Source: Cellulomonas sp. ES6 (GTDB lineage Bacteria; Actinomycetota; Actinomycetes; Actinomycetales; Cellulomonadaceae). Taken from it: a stretch of 64,000 nt of DNA. How positions within the stretch are numbered: position 1 is the stretch's first letter; every line of letters begins with the position of its first letter. The position numbers and the translations under genes were made by a program. Location: the NCBI RefSeq assembly GCF_030053835.1, contig NZ_CP125655.1, forward strand, positions 3,286,001 through 3,350,000. Reading direction: 5' to 3'. The notes under the pieces are model-generated. The model saw only the letters and a list, made by a program, of their open reading frames with translations, did not search any database and was not told where the DNA came from. Below are positions 30,001 through 40,311 of this stretch, piece by piece.

Positions 30001-33000
30001 CGTCGAGGACGACGCCTGGGTGTCGCTCGCCGGGAGCCAGTGGGACGACGCCACGGACGCGTGGGTGCCCGTGGGGCCGTCCCGCGCCGACGTCACCTTC
30101 GGCGGGGCGACCGTCGCGGCGTTCCCGTACCGCGGCACCGTCGCGCAGCCGCGGGTGTTCCCGGGCATGACCGTCGTGAGCGACGAGCTGCGGGAGCGCA
30201 TCGGCGGCGTGCGGGTGGTCGTCACCCCGCTGCCCGCCGGGGTGCGCGCCGGCGTCGTCGCGACGCTCACCGACTGGCGGGTCCCGACGCTGACCGCCGG
30301 CCTGGTCCCGGACGCGGTCGCCGGCACGGACGGCCCGACGCGCGAGGTGAAGGTGTCGGTGCGGCTGCGCACCACGTCCCGTGCGGACCACCACCTCGTC
30401 GTCAACGACGCCGCGCTCTACAACCACCCCGACGTCGACGGCTCCCCGGTGCCGCGCCTCGTGGTGGACGACGGCCGCGTCGACGGCCTCGGAGGGGGCT
30501 CGCCGTTCAGCCTGACGGCGGCGGACCGGATCGAGCACCGCACCGTCACGCTCACGCCCACCACGGTGACCGCCTCGGCGACGAAGCGGTGGACCCGGTC
30601 GTCGGACAACCCGCAGGACATCACGTCCGACGCGGAGCACGTGCACGTGGTGCCGCTGCCCGCCCCGGGCGGCGACGACGCGGCGGCGTCGCTGCGCGTC
30701 ACCGGTGGCAACGCCTCGGGCGTGCCCGTCGACTCGCTGACGATCACGGAGCCGGCGGGGGTGGAGGCTCTCGAGGGCACGACCGCCGGCGACGCCGGGG
30801 GCCTGTCCGCGGACGCGCCGTTCGCGTGGTTCGCGCTCGGCGCGGTCACGGAGCTCACCGCCCCGGCCCAGCTGCCCGGGGCGACCTCGCTCGGCCTGAC
30901 CGCGTACGTCCTGGGGTCCGACGACGTCGTGGACGCGGTGGACGTCCCCGTCACGGACGCGGGCGCCGCGGGCCTCGCGGACGACCTGCCCGCGGCCCTC
31001 GCCGCGGCGGGCGTCGACGCCGACGCGGTCGTCGGCCTTCGCCTGGCGTACACCGGCCGGATCGCACCCGGAGCGGTCGCCGCCCTCGCGGCGCGCACCA
31101 CCCTGCGCGCCGCGAACCTCGTGGACGGCACGACACCGCAGGACGCGGTCGACGAGGCCGACTCGCTGCGGGTCGACAACACCGTGCGCGTCACGGTCGC
31201 CGACCAGCTCGTCTGCTCCGGCTCGCCCGAGACCTACCCGGACGCGGGGGACTGCACGACCGCACCGAGCAGCACCACGCGCACGGACCACGTGAGCGTG
31301 CAGGCGCCGGACGTGCTGGCGTTCGCGAGCAAGCGGTTCACGTCGCCCTCGACCGTCACCCGTGACGCGGGCACCACCATCACCGCGGTCCTCGACGTGC
31401 AGAGCTTCGGCAACTCCGAGCCCGACTCCCTCACGCTGACCGACGCCGACCCGACGTTCTTCGACGCCGTCGGCCTCACCGGCGTGCGGCTGACGGCCCT
31501 GCCGACCGGCGCGGCCTCCGCGCGGCTCGACGTCCTGCTGCGCGGAGGCGTCGACGTCGGGGCGGACGGCGCCTACACCGCCCCGGTCACCGACGCCGCG
31601 TGGACGACCGTCGGCACGCGCACGTCGACCGGCGCCTGGTCGGCGCCCGCCGCGGGCTGGGGCCAGGTCGTGGGGGTGCGCGTCGTGTTCGCGGCGCCCG
31701 AGGGCAGCCGGCTGCCCACGCCCGGCACGCAGGTCGGCACCGTGACGGTGACCGGCGTCCTGCGCGACCTGCTGCTGTCCGGCGCCTGCCGGCGGCCACC
31801 GGCGCCGACCCGGCGTGGGGCGAGCCCGCCCGCAACCCGGGGAGTCCGCCGACGCCACCGTCGCCAACACCGTCGCCGCCGTCGCCACCCGCGACGGCGC
31901 GTCCTCGACGCCGAAGACGGCCACCGCGTCGTTCCAGGTCGCGGCCGGCACGCAGCGGCTGACCGTCGCCAAGACGTCCGCGGCGGCGCCGTCGGGCGGC
32001 TGGATGCCCGGCAGCACCGTCCCGTACACGATCACGGTGACGAACAGCGGCACCGCCGACGTGATCGGCCTGGTCGTCACCGACCGCCTGCCGGCCGACG
32101 AGACGCTGGGGTGGGGCGGCGACCCGGTCATCACCTCGTCCGACACGGCGCTCGGTGCCCCCGCGGGCGTGGTCCACGACGCGGAGGCCGGCACCATCAC
32201 GGCGACCTGGCCGGCGACGGCCCGGCTCGCCCCGGGCGGCGTGGTCACCGTGCAGCTCCCGCTCACCATCGCGGCGGCGCCGTCGACGCTGACGATCGTC
32301 AACTCCGTGGCCGTCTCCGCGACGGGACGCCCGGTCGTGCAGCTGCCCGCGGGCAACGGCGCCTCGGCCGCCTGCGTCACCGGCACGTTCCAGGCGCTCG
32401 ACGGTCGCGAGGGCGCGTGCGTGGTCACCGCCGGGGCCCTGTCGATGAACGCCTCCACGGTGTTCGTGTCGGAGAAGTGGGTGAGCACGGGCACCAGCAC
32501 CGCGACGTCCACGACCTCGGCCACCACGTGCGTGCCGCGCGCGCTCGGGGGCGGACGGCACGTGGTTCCGGTACCCGTGCGTGGTCGACGCGCAGCCGGG
32601 CGGGAAGATCGACTGGCAGGTGCAGGTCCGCAGCATGGCGGACGCGCCGTCGCCGACCGTGACCGTGGTGGACATGCTGCCGCGGCCCGACGACTACCAG
32701 GCGATGAAGACGACCGGCCGCGGCAGCCAGTGGCAGCCGATCTGGGACGGCACCCTGCCCGTCGTGCGCCCCGTGACCGGGGTGCCCGGGGCGGTGTCCC
32801 GCACCGACGGCGTCGCCCGGTACTTCGTGACGACGGCCGACTACACGACGACCACCGCGACGGCGTCGACGTCCTACGACCCGCTGCCGGCGGAGGCGTG
32901 GACGGAGGTCACCGGTGCGCTGACGGCCGCCGAGGCGGCCCGCGTCACCGGTCTGAAGGTCGTGCTCGACTACTCGGGCGTCGGCGGGTTCACCAAGAAC

Positions 33001-35454
33001 AGCGCGGTCCGGCTGCAGTGGAGCCAGCGCGCTCCGCTCACCGCCTCCGACGGCGCGGTGGCGTGGGGCTCGTTCGCGTTCCAGGTCGAGCCCGAGAGCC
33101 GCGCGGCCCTCGCGTCGGTGCCGCTGAAGGCCGGCGTCCGGTACGCCGTGCCGAGCACGCTGTTCGCCGTCGGCGACCGCGTCTGGCACGACACCGTGGC
33201 CGACGGCCGGCAGGGTGCCGGCGAGCCCGGCGTGCCGGGGGTGACCGTGTCCCTGCTCGACCAGGACGGCACGGTGCTCGGCACGACCGAGACCGACGAG
33301 GACGGGCGGTACCTGTTCGACGGCCTGCCCGCCGGGAGCTACGCGCTCGGCTTCGCCCTCACCGGCGACGAGGCGGCGCGGTACCGCTGGACGACCCCGC
33401 TGGCCGTGGACGCCGCGTCCGACTCGGACGCCGCCCCGGTGGACGGGTCGCGGTTCGTGGCCCGCACCGCGGTGTTCACGCTCGACGAGGGCGAGCCGGG
33501 CGTCACCGAGGTCACCGACGGCTCGCTCGCGGCCCGCTACGTCGACCGCACGCGCGACGGCGGCCTCGTCGACGCCCCGCTCGCCCTCGGCGACCGGGTG
33601 TGGCTCGACTCCGACCACGACGGCGTCCAGGGCCCGGCAGAGCCCGGGGTCGCGGGTGTCGCGGTGCGGGTGCACGCGGCCTCCGACGACCGGCTCGTCG
33701 CGTCGACCACGACGGACGCCGACGGCTGGTACGCCGTGGGCGACCTGCCGGAGGGCGACTACGTCGTGGAGTTCGGGCTCCCCTCGGGGTACCGGTTCTC
33801 CCGCCCGCTGCAGGGCGGCGACGCCGCGGCGGACTCGGACGCCGCGCGGGCCACCGGCCGCACCGGCGTGGTCCACCTGGCGTTCGACGCCGACCGGGTG
33901 CGTGCCACCACGGACGCCGAGCGCGCCCGGCTCGGCACGGGCGACGCCGGCGTGATCGACCCGACGGTCGACGCGGGCGTGTTCGCGCTCGCGGTCGCCG
34001 GTCCGGTCACGGACGTCACCGTCCGCAAGGACGTCGACACCGCGGGCCCCGTCCAGGGCGGCGACGTCCTGACGTACACGCTCACCGCGTCGACGACCGG
34101 GGGCGTGGCCGCCGAGGACGTGGAGCTCACGGACGTGGTGCCCGCGGAGCTCGCGGTCACGGCCGTGACCCCGGCGGACGGCGACCCGGCGTGGACCTGC
34201 GACCTCACGGGGCAGGACGCCCGCGGCTACGGCGGCACGGTGCACTGCACCCTGGGCGACGACCTGCTGCCCGGCACGTCGGCCCCCGCCGTCGTCGTCA
34301 CGGCCGCGGTCGACCCGCTGGTCGCGGTGGACGCCGTGGTCAACACGGTCACCGTCGGAGCCTCCAACGAGGACCCGGGGCTCACCGGGGACGACACCGC
34401 GTCCGCCACGACGCCGGTGAAGTGGATCGCCGTGACCGCGACCCCGCGCTGCGAGCTCGACGCGCCGTGGCTGGACTACACGGTCGAGGCGCACCAGGTG
34501 GACGCCGCGGCGCTGCCGATCACGCTGACCTGGTACGCCGACCTGGACCGCGACGGCGTCGCCGACGGCCCGGCGGTCGCCACCCGCACGCTGCCGGCCG
34601 GCTCCCCGCTGACCGGGTCGGTGCTGTGGCCCGGGGCCGCCGTGGACGCCGACGGCCGCGGGACGCAGTGGCCCGGCTGGCGCGTGGTCCGAGCCGGGGA
34701 GACCCCGGAGTGGGAGAACCGGGTGCTCGACCCTGGCCTGCCGGAGTACGCGCTGCGCGGCGCCTCGCTGGTGCAGGTCGCGGTCAACCCGGAGCGGACC
34801 GTCACGGTCGCCTACCCGCAGAGCACGGACGGCTGCGAGGTCGGCGGCGCGCCCGAGCTGGTGCTGAGCAAGACCGCCGACCACGACGAGGTCCAGCCCG
34901 GCGACGCGGTCGACTACACGCTCGCCGTGCGCGCCACAGGCCCCGGCGCGACGGACGACGCCGTGCTGACGGACGTCGTGCCGCCCGAGCTGAAGGTGGT
35001 CGCGGTGAGCGTGCTGCCGCGCACCTCGCCGGACGAGCCCACGTGGACGGACTGCCGGGTCACCGGCCGGGACGCCCGCGGCTACGGCGGCACCGTCACG
35101 TGCATCCTCGACGGCTGGGTCGGCCAGGGGCAGGAGCTGCCCCCGGTCGTCATCGAGACCCGGGTGTCCCCCGACGCGGACGGCGTGACCCGCAACGTCG
35201 CGCACGTGACGTGGGGCGACCCGGACACGGGCGAGGAGCACACCGGCGAGTCCGAGTCCGGTGCCGACGTGGACGTGCGGTCCGAGGTGCTCGCGGAGGG
35301 CGGCGGGTCTCCGGCCGCCGTCGTCGGCGGGCTGCTCGCCCGGACGGGCGTCTCCGCCGGCGGCCCGGCCGGCGTGGCCGTGCTGCTGGTCCTGGCCGGG
35401 GCGGCGGCGTCGGCCGTGCGGCTGCGGCGCCGGGACCGGGACGCGGCCGCCTGA
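27092..35454 (+). CDS. Giant LAXTG-anchored surface protein with DUF11 and SdrD-B-like repeats (three frame breaks)
   Basis: About 2,787 residues once repaired. A basic N-terminal region and hydrophobic stretch (ALAAALVVVLSGLAVGAAG, about residues 48-66) form a signal peptide. The body is a chain of roughly 200-residue beta-rich modules, many opening with a Lys-aromatic or Lys-Thr motif (TKTW, TKRF, ITKTI, TKRW, SKRF, SEKW, LSKT) and including DUF11-type sequence (TYTLTASTTGG, ELTDVVPAEL). Two SdrD-B/Cna-B-like domains follow (GDRVWHDTVADGRQGAGEPG near 33175 and GDRVWLDSDHDGVQG near 33590). The C-terminus is a cell-wall sorting signal: LARTG, a hydrophobic segment, then RLRRRDRD; LAXTG is the class E sortase pattern. 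Frame breaks lie near 31785, 31840 and 32548, mostly at G-runs. Start could also be ATG 27098; no clear ribosome site. Role in adhesion or cell-surface structure is inference. Confidence 0.85.
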
Positions 35455-35490
35455 CGGGCGGCGCGCCGGGGTCCGCGCGACCCCGGCGCA

Positions 35491-35550
35491 CCGCACCCGT
35501 CGCCGCACCCGTCACCGCACCCCTCGCCGCACCCGTCACCGCACCCCTCG
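35491..35550 (+). repeat. Five 12-bp tandem repeats, C-rich
   Basis: Five head-to-tail copies of CCGCACCC(G/C)TC(G/A), starting 36 bases after the surface gene stop. The CCGCACCC core is complementary to GGGTGCGG in the G-rich array at 35632-35675, so the two arrays can pair across the central inverted repeat. Confidence 0.85.
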
Positions 35551-35569
35551 CGCGGCCGCCCTCCCGCGG

Positions 35570-35627
35570 CGAGAGTCCAGGACACGCCGGCCGCGCATCG
35601 TGATCCCGGGCGTGTCCTGGACTCTCG
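35570..35627 (+). terminator. 19-bp perfect inverted repeat after surface gene
   Basis: A perfect 19-bp inverted repeat (35570-35588 with 35609-35627; arm begins CGAGAGTCCAGG) around a 20-base loop, 116 bases after the surface gene stop. It is strong enough to terminate transcription, but its length and the flanking arrays suggest a repeat element too. Confidence 0.75.
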
Positions 35628-35631
35628 GTGC

Positions 35632-35762
35632 GGGTTGGCTGCGGGTTGGGTGCGGTCTGGGTGCGGTCTGCGCGCGGGCGGCGGGTGGGATGCGGGGTCG
35701 GGTGCGGGCCCCGCGCGAGCTGCGCGCGGGTCGGGCGCGGGGTCGGGCGCGGGGTCGGGCGC
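35632..35762 (+). repeat. G-rich tandem arrays
   Basis: Four 11-bp units at 35632-35675 (such as GGGTTGGGTGC and GGTCTGGGTGC), then a G/C-only stretch, then three copies of (G)GGGTCGGGCGC at 35728-35762. The strand is strongly G-skewed here while 35491-35550 is C-skewed. No coding sequence is evident from 35455 to 36082. Confidence 0.75.
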
Positions 35763-35854
35763 GGCGGGAGGGGCGGACCGGGCGCTCGTCCGGCGTGTCC
35801 GGCCGGCGCGTCGTCGCGGCGTGGTCGGAGCGGGGTGGTGGTATCGTCCCCCGT

Positions 35855-35883
35855 TTCGCCGAGGCGGACCGATGGCGTATGAT
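35855..35883 (+). promoter_or_regulatory. infA promoter candidate
   Basis: TATGAT at 35878-35883 is one base from the minus-10 consensus; TTCGCC at 35855-35860, 17 bases upstream, is a weak minus-35. It would give a leader of about 190 nucleotides and let infA-rpmJ-rpsM be expressed independently of the surface gene. Confidence 0.5.
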
Positions 35884-36082
35884 TGTCCGTTGGGTGTGCG
35901 CCCAGGCGCTGCCGCACGTCCCGCCCGAGCCCGGCCGTCCCTCCTCGTGAGGGGTGGGTGGTCGCGCATGCGCGGGGAGTCGGCGGCCGACGGGCACCAG
36001 GCACGTCCGGCCACGTCACCGCCCGGTCGCCACCGGTGCGAGAGCGTGGAACGGCAGTTCAGGACAAGAGTTAGCGGAGGAC

Positions 36083-36304
36083 ATGGCGAAGAAGGACGGT
36101 GTCATCGAGATCGAGGGCAGCGTGATCGAGGCTCTGCCGAACGCGATGTTCCGCGTGGAGCTGACCAACGGTCACAAGGTGCTCGCCCACATCTCGGGCA
36201 AGATGCGCCAGCACTACATCCGGATCCTCCCGGAGGACCGGGTGGTGGTCGAGCTGAGCCCGTACGACCTGTCCCGCGGGCGCATCGTCTACCGCTACAA
36301 GTAA
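36083..36304 (+). CDS. infA: Translation initiation factor IF-1
   Basis: OB-fold factor that occupies the 30S A site during initiation; 73 residues, family length. [20 protein letters not shown] and GRIVYRYK are diagnostic. ATG at 36083 follows AGCGGAGG. First gene of the alpha-operon segment. Confidence 0.97.
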   Translation: MAKKDGVIEIEGSVIEALPNAMFRVELTNGHKVLAHISGKMRQHYIRILPEDRVVVELSPYDLSRGRIVYRYK

Positions 36305-36388
36305 CCGACCGAACGAGCATCGCCGTCGGCCGTGCCCGCCACGCACCCGCGTGGAGGGACCGGCGCACCGGCGGCGGAGGAACAGGCC

Positions 36389-36502
36389 ATGAAGGTCAAG
36401 CCCAGCGTCAAGAAGATCTGCGACAAGTGCAAGGTGATCCGCCGGCACGGTCGCGTCCAGGTGATCTGCGAGAACCTGCGCCACAAGCAGCGCCAGGGCT
36501 GA
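36389..36502 (+). CDS. rpmJ: 50S ribosomal protein L36
   Basis: Smallest ribosomal protein, 37 residues, zinc-binding form with Cys11, Cys14, Cys27 and His32 ([29 protein letters not shown]). Its presence together with the zinc-type S14 shows two zinc-dependent ribosomal proteins in this window. GGAGGAACAG precedes the ATG. The 192 bases to rpsM hold nothing I recognise. Confidence 0.97.
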   Translation: MKVKPSVKKICDKCKVIRRHGRVQVICENLRHKQRQG

Positions 36503-36694
36503 TGCCCTGACGCCCGGCGCACGCCGAGCAGCACCACCCGCCGGACCCGTCCGGCACCAGCGCACCGCCGCACCGCCCGCAGCCCCCGCGAGGGGAACCG
36601 GGCGGTGAACCCCTGGCTCGGAGGCCGGGGCCCGCAGCCACGCGGGAGGACGGTGCGGCAGACCTCCGAGTGAAGTACAGGAGCCGGAAGGCAC

Positions 36695-36695
36695 A
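36695..36695 (+). other. rpsM start codon note
   Basis: The ATG of rpsM is chosen here because AGGAGCCGGAAGG lies just upstream and [14 protein letters not shown] is the conserved N-terminus. Confidence 0.9.
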
Positions 36696-37075
36696 TGGCA
36701 CGTCTTGTCGGCGTCGACCTCCCCCGCGAGAAGCGGCTCGAGATCGCGCTCACCTACATCTACGGGGTCGGCCGGACCCGCGCGCAGCAGACGCTGGCGG
36801 CGACCGGTATCAGCCCTGACGTCCGCGTCAAGGACCTCGACGACGCCCAGCTCGTCACCCTCCGCGACTACCTCGAGGGCAACTTCAAGCTCGAGGGTGA
36901 CCTGCGCCGCGAGGTCGCCGCGGACATCCGCCGCAAGGTCGAGATCGGCAGCTACGAGGGTCTGCGTCACCGCCGCGGGCTCCCGGTGCGTGGTCAGCGC
37001 ACCAAGACCAACGCGCGTACCCGCAAGGGCCCGAAGCGCACCGTCGCCGGCAAGAAGAAGGCCGGCCGGAAGTAA
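36695..37075 (+). CDS. rpsM: 30S ribosomal protein S13
   Basis: S13 of the 30S head, contacting P-site tRNA and forming intersubunit bridges; 126 residues. [19 protein letters not shown] and the C-terminal [20 protein letters not shown] are diagnostic. 93 bases to rpsK without visible features. Confidence 0.97.
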   Translation: MARLVGVDLPREKRLEIALTYIYGVGRTRAQQTLAATGISPDVRVKDLDDAQLVTLRDYLEGNFKLEGDLRREVAADIRRKVEIGSYEGLRHRRGLPVRGQRTKTNARTRKGPKRTVAGKKKAGRK

Positions 37076-37168
37076 CGCCCGCGCGGCCCGCCGGGCCTGT
37101 CGCACGACAGCAGCCCGCGCCGCGTCGGAGCACCGACTCACCGACCCGCAGCGAGAGAGAACGAGCGA

Positions 37169-37570
37169 ATGCCTCCCAAGACCCGCAGTGCCGTGCGCAA
37201 GCCGCGCCGCAAGGAGAAGAAGAACGTCTCCCACGGCCAGGCGCACATCAAGAGCACCTTCAACAACACCATCGTCTCCATCACCGACCCGTCCGGCGCG
37301 GTGATCTCCTGGGCCTCCGGCGGCGACGTCGGCTTCAAGGGCTCGCGCAAGTCGACGCCGTACGCCGCGGGCATGGCCGCCGAGGCCGCCGCGCGCAAGG
37401 CGCAGGAGCACGGCATGAAGAAGGTCGACGTCTTCGTCAAGGGCCCCGGCTCGGGCCGCGAGACCGCGATCCGGTCCCTGCAGTCCGCCGGCCTCGAGGT
37501 CGGCTCGATCCAGGACGTGACGCCGCAGGCGCACAACGGCTGCCGCCCGCCGAAGCGCCGCCGCGTCTGA
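37169..37570 (+). CDS. rpsK: 30S ribosomal protein S11
   Basis: S11 of the 30S platform near the Shine-Dalgarno helix; 133 residues. [18 protein letters not shown] and the C-terminal [18 protein letters not shown], including the Asn-Gly that is isomerised in some bacteria, are present. In many bacteria rpsD follows; here rpoA does, the usual actinobacterial variant with rpsD elsewhere. Confidence 0.97.
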   Translation: MPPKTRSAVRKPRRKEKKNVSHGQAHIKSTFNNTIVSITDPSGAVISWASGGDVGFKGSRKSTPYAAGMAAEAAARKAQEHGMKKVDVFVKGPGSGRETAIRSLQSAGLEVGSIQDVTPQAHNGCRPPKRRRV

Positions 37571-37582
37571 TCCGTCGCCGGT

Positions 37583-37618
37583 CCGCCGCGGGCGGGGTGC
37601 AGACCCCGTCCGCGGCGG
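37583..37618 (+). terminator. rpsK-rpoA intercistronic hairpin
   Basis: A 16-bp stem (37583-37598 with 37603-37618, one wobble) and GCAG loop, 12 bases after rpsK. It may reduce readthrough into rpoA or protect the upstream mRNA; a minor promoter for rpoA would then be expected in 37619-37700, but none is clear. Confidence 0.6.
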
Positions 37619-37711
37619 CGCCGGCCGGTCGCGCGGGTGGACCGAGACCCCCGCGGCCCTGCGTACCTGCGGTGCGTCATATGGCGGACGCACGCTGAGA
37701 GGAACCCAGAA

Positions 37712-38722
37712 GTGCTCATCGCACAGCGCCCCACCCTGACCGAAGAGGTCATCTCGGAGTACCGCTCGCGGTTCTCCATCGAGCCGCTCGAGCCGGGCTT
37801 CGGCTACACGCTCGGCAACTCCCTGCGCCGCACGCTGCTGTCGTCCATCCCGGGCGCCGCGGTGACGAGCATCCGGATCGACGGCGTGCTGCACGAGTTC
37901 AGCACCGTCCCGGGCGTCAAGGAGGATGTCACCGAGATCATCCTCAACATCAAGAACCTCGTCGTGTCCTCCGAGAACGACGAGCCGGTCGTGATGTACC
38001 TGCGCAAGCAGGGTGCCGGTGAGGTCACCGCGGCGGACATCGTCCCGCCGGCGGGTGTCGAGGTGCACAACCCCGACCTGCACCTGGCCACGCTGAACGA
38101 GAAGGGCAAGCTCGAGATCGAGCTGACCGTCGAGCGCGGTCGCGGCTACGTGTCGGCGAACCAGAACAAGTCGTACGAGGCGGAGATCGGCCGGATCCCG
38201 GTCGACTCGATCTACTCGCCGGTCCTCAAGGTGACCTACAAGGTCGAGGCCACGCGTGTCGAGCAGCGCACCGACTTCGACAAGCTCGTCGTGGACGTCG
38301 AGACCAAGCCGGCGATCTCGCCGCGGGACGCGCTGGCCTCGGCCGGCAAGACCCTGGTCGAGCTGTTCGGCCTCGCCCGCGAGCTGAACGTCGAGGCCGA
38401 GGGCATCGAGATCGGCCCGTCGCCGACGGACGCGGCGCTGGCCGCGGACCTGGCGCTGCCGATCGAGGACCTGCAGCTGACCATCCGGTCGTACAACTGC
38501 CTCAAGCGCGAGGGCATCCACACGGTGGGCGAGCTCGTGGCGCGGTCGGAGGCCGACCTGCTCGACATCCGCAACTTCGGTGCGAAGTCGATCACCGAGG
38601 TCAAGGAGAAGCTGGCCGAGCTGAACCTGTCCCTCAAGGACAGCCCGCTCGACTTCGACCCGAGCGCCGCCGCGTACTACGACGGCGACGAGGGCGACTT
38701 CACCGAGGACGAGCAGTACTGA
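37712..38722 (+). CDS. rpoA: RNA polymerase subunit alpha
   Basis: Alpha subunit that dimerises to scaffold RNA polymerase and contacts promoters through its C-terminal domain; 336 residues. The N-terminal domain has [23 protein letters not shown]; the C-terminal domain has [20 protein letters not shown] and [15 protein letters not shown]. The GTG at 37712, preceded by GAGAGGAA, gives [11 protein letters not shown] as in relatives; the longer in-frame reading is ignored. 67 bases to rplQ. Confidence 0.97.
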   Translation: MLIAQRPTLTEEVISEYRSRFSIEPLEPGFGYTLGNSLRRTLLSSIPGAAVTSIRIDGVLHEFSTVPGVKEDVTEIILNIKNLVVSSENDEPVVMYLRKQGAGEVTAADIVPPAGVEVHNPDLHLATLNEKGKLEIELTVERGRGYVSANQNKSYEAEIGRIPVDSIYSPVLKVTYKVEATRVEQRTDFDKLVVDVETKPAISPRDALASAGKTLVELFGLARELNVEAEGIEIGPSPTDAALAADLALPIEDLQLTIRSYNCLKREGIHTVGELVARSEADLLDIRNFGAKSITEVKEKLAELNLSLKDSPLDFDPSAAAYYDGDEGDFTEDEQY

Positions 38723-38789
38723 CGCCGGGGAGGCGGCGTCCCGCTGACGGGCGCCGCCGGCCCATCACCAGAACCAAGGAGTAAAGACC

Positions 38790-39320
38790 ATGCCCACGCC
38801 CACCAAGGGTCCCCGGCTCGGTGGCGGCCCGGCGCACGAGCGGCTGATCCTGGCCAACCTGGCCACGTCGCTGTTCGAGCACAAGCGCATCACGACCACC
38901 GAGGCCAAGGCCAAGCGCCTGCGCCCGCTGGCCGAGCGCCTCGTCACCTTCGCGAAGCGCGGCGACCTGCACGCCCGCCGGCGCGTCATGACCGTCGTCA
39001 AGGACAAGTCGGTCGTGCACGAGCTGTTCGTGGAGATCGCCCCGCAGATGGCCGAGCGCCAGGGCGGCTACACGCGCATCACGAAGATCGGCCCCCGCAA
39101 GGGCGACAACGCCCCCATGGCCGTGATCGAGCTCGTGCTGGAGCCCGTCTCGCCGAAGCAGGCCGTCGTCCGCGAGGCCACGAAGGCCGCCGCGAAGGCC
39201 GCGCCGAAGGCGGAGGAGCCGAAGGCCGAGGAGACCGTCGAGGACACCACCGAGGCTCCGGCCGAGGAGGTCACCGAGGCTCCCGCCGAGGAGACGACGG
39301 ACGAGGCCGACAAGGCCTGA
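38790..39320 (+). CDS. rplQ: 50S ribosomal protein L17 with acidic tail
   Basis: L17 near the tunnel exit; 176 residues. The core ([42 protein letters not shown]) ends at about residue 118. A low-complexity tail of nearly 60 residues follows, first Ala/Lys-rich, then with repeats of the type [15 protein letters not shown]. Such tails occur in actinobacterial L17 but vary in length. Last gene of the alpha operon; a strong terminator follows. Confidence 0.96.
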   Translation: MPTPTKGPRLGGGPAHERLILANLATSLFEHKRITTTEAKAKRLRPLAERLVTFAKRGDLHARRRVMTVVKDKSVVHELFVEIAPQMAERQGGYTRITKIGPRKGDNAPMAVIELVLEPVSPKQAVVREATKAAAKAAPKAEEPKAEETVEDTTEAPAEEVTEAPAEETTDEADKA

Positions 39321-39335
39321 CCGTCCGGTCCGCCG

Positions 39336-39380
39336 ACAGGGCCCGGGTTGCGAGCGCACCGCTCGCGACCCGGGCCCTGT
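39336..39380 (+). terminator. rplQ terminator
   Basis: A 20-bp stem (39336-39355 with 39361-39380, one wobble), 15 bases after the rplQ stop, with a 5-base loop. It ends the alpha operon and isolates the following accessory block. Confidence 0.9.
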
Positions 39381-39442
39381 CGCGTGCGGGCACGGGTCGC
39401 CGGCGTGGCGCCGCCGTGCGCGGGGAGGTCGGCGCGCGCCGG

Positions 39443-39448
39443 TACCGT
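39443..39448 (+). promoter_or_regulatory. Minus-10 for leaderless alpha/beta hydrolase mRNA
   Basis: TACCGT ends 8 bases before the ATG at 39457, so transcription should begin at or beside the start codon. No ribosome binding site fits in the gap. No clear minus-35. Confidence 0.45.
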
Positions 39449-39456
39449 CGGGTGCC

Positions 39457-40194
39457 ATGACGGTCCCCGTGGTGCTGGTGCACGGCCTGCGCACGTCGCG
39501 CACCATGTGGCGGGTGCAGGTCGAGGCGCTGCAGGCGTACGGCTGCCCGGTGGTCGCGGTGGACCTGCCGGGGCACGGGACGCGCCGGGGCGAGGCGTTC
39601 ACGCTCGACGGCGCGGTGCAGACCGTCGCGGACGCGGTGGACGGGCTGGGCGGGCGCGCGCTGGTGGTGGGGCTGTCGCTCGGCGGCTACACGGCGATCG
39701 CGCACGCGGCGCGGCACCCCGGCCAGGTGGCGGGCCTCGTCGCGGCGGCGTGCTCGACCCGGCCGCTGGTGGCGCTGGTGGGCGCGTGGGCGCTGCTCGC
39801 CCGGGGCATCGCGCGGCTGCCCGACGCGGGCGAGGGGCTGAACCAGGGCCTGGTGAGCCGGGTGCTGCCGGTGGAGGCCGCCCGGGACGCCGCGGCGGGC
39901 GGGTTCGCGCTGGAGGTCATGGACGACGTGCTGCGCGAGATGCGCGCGGCGACGCCGGTGGCGGACCTGGCGCGCGTCGAGGCGCCCGTGTGGCTGGTGA
40001 ACGGGCGGTTCGACCACTTCCGCGGGGAGGAGCGGCGGTTCCTGCGGGCGTGCCGCGAGGGGCGGCTGGTGGTGATCCCCGGCGCGACGCACCTGGTGTC
40101 GCTGACGGCGCCGGTGCCGTTCACGCGCGCGGTCCTGGACGCGGTCGACGTCGTGGCGGCGCGCGGGTCGGGGAGCGCGGCCGCGCCGCTGTGA
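39457..40194 (+). CDS. Alpha/beta hydrolase
   Basis: 245-residue alpha/beta-fold hydrolase. Nucleophile elbow GLSLGG with Ser74; likely acid Asp in NGRFDHF; likely catalytic His in GATHLVSL; HG in VLVHGLRTSRTMW forms the oxyanion region. No signal peptide, so cytoplasmic. Substrate not predictable from sequence; lipase-, lactonase- or esterase-like activity is possible. Transcribed alone, between the rplQ terminator and the GntR operon. Confidence 0.85.
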   Translation: MTVPVVLVHGLRTSRTMWRVQVEALQAYGCPVVAVDLPGHGTRRGEAFTLDGAVQTVADAVDGLGGRALVVGLSLGGYTAIAHAARHPGQVAGLVAAACSTRPLVALVGAWALLARGIARLPDAGEGLNQGLVSRVLPVEAARDAAAGGFALEVMDDVLREMRAATPVADLARVEAPVWLVNGRFDHFRGEERRFLRACREGRLVVIPGATHLVSLTAPVPFTRAVLDAVDVVAARGSGSAAAPL

Positions 40195-40207
40195 CGTGCG
40201 CCGGGCA

Positions 40208-40233
40208 CGGGTGCCGCGGACCGGGGCACCCCC
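40208..40233 (+). terminator. Possible terminator after hydrolase
   Basis: GGGTGCC at 40209-40215 pairs with GGCACCC at 40225-40231 (7 bp, 9-base loop), 14 bases past the hydrolase stop. Weak by comparison with the others in the window. Confidence 0.4.
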
Positions 40234-40311
40234 GGGGCGTCCCGTGTTCCCGGCGTGTAAACCGTGCGTGAAACGTCTGTTGCCCCTGTTCCCCCGGGGG
40301 CCGGCCTTCCC

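Noticed and set aside
35491..35762. CRISPR array
   Set aside because: The repeats are 11-12 bp, directly adjacent without spacers, and no cas genes are near.
36503..36694. Small gene between rpmJ and rpsM
   Set aside because: Short open frames there have no ribosome site and no recognisable protein pattern; likely leader or spacer.
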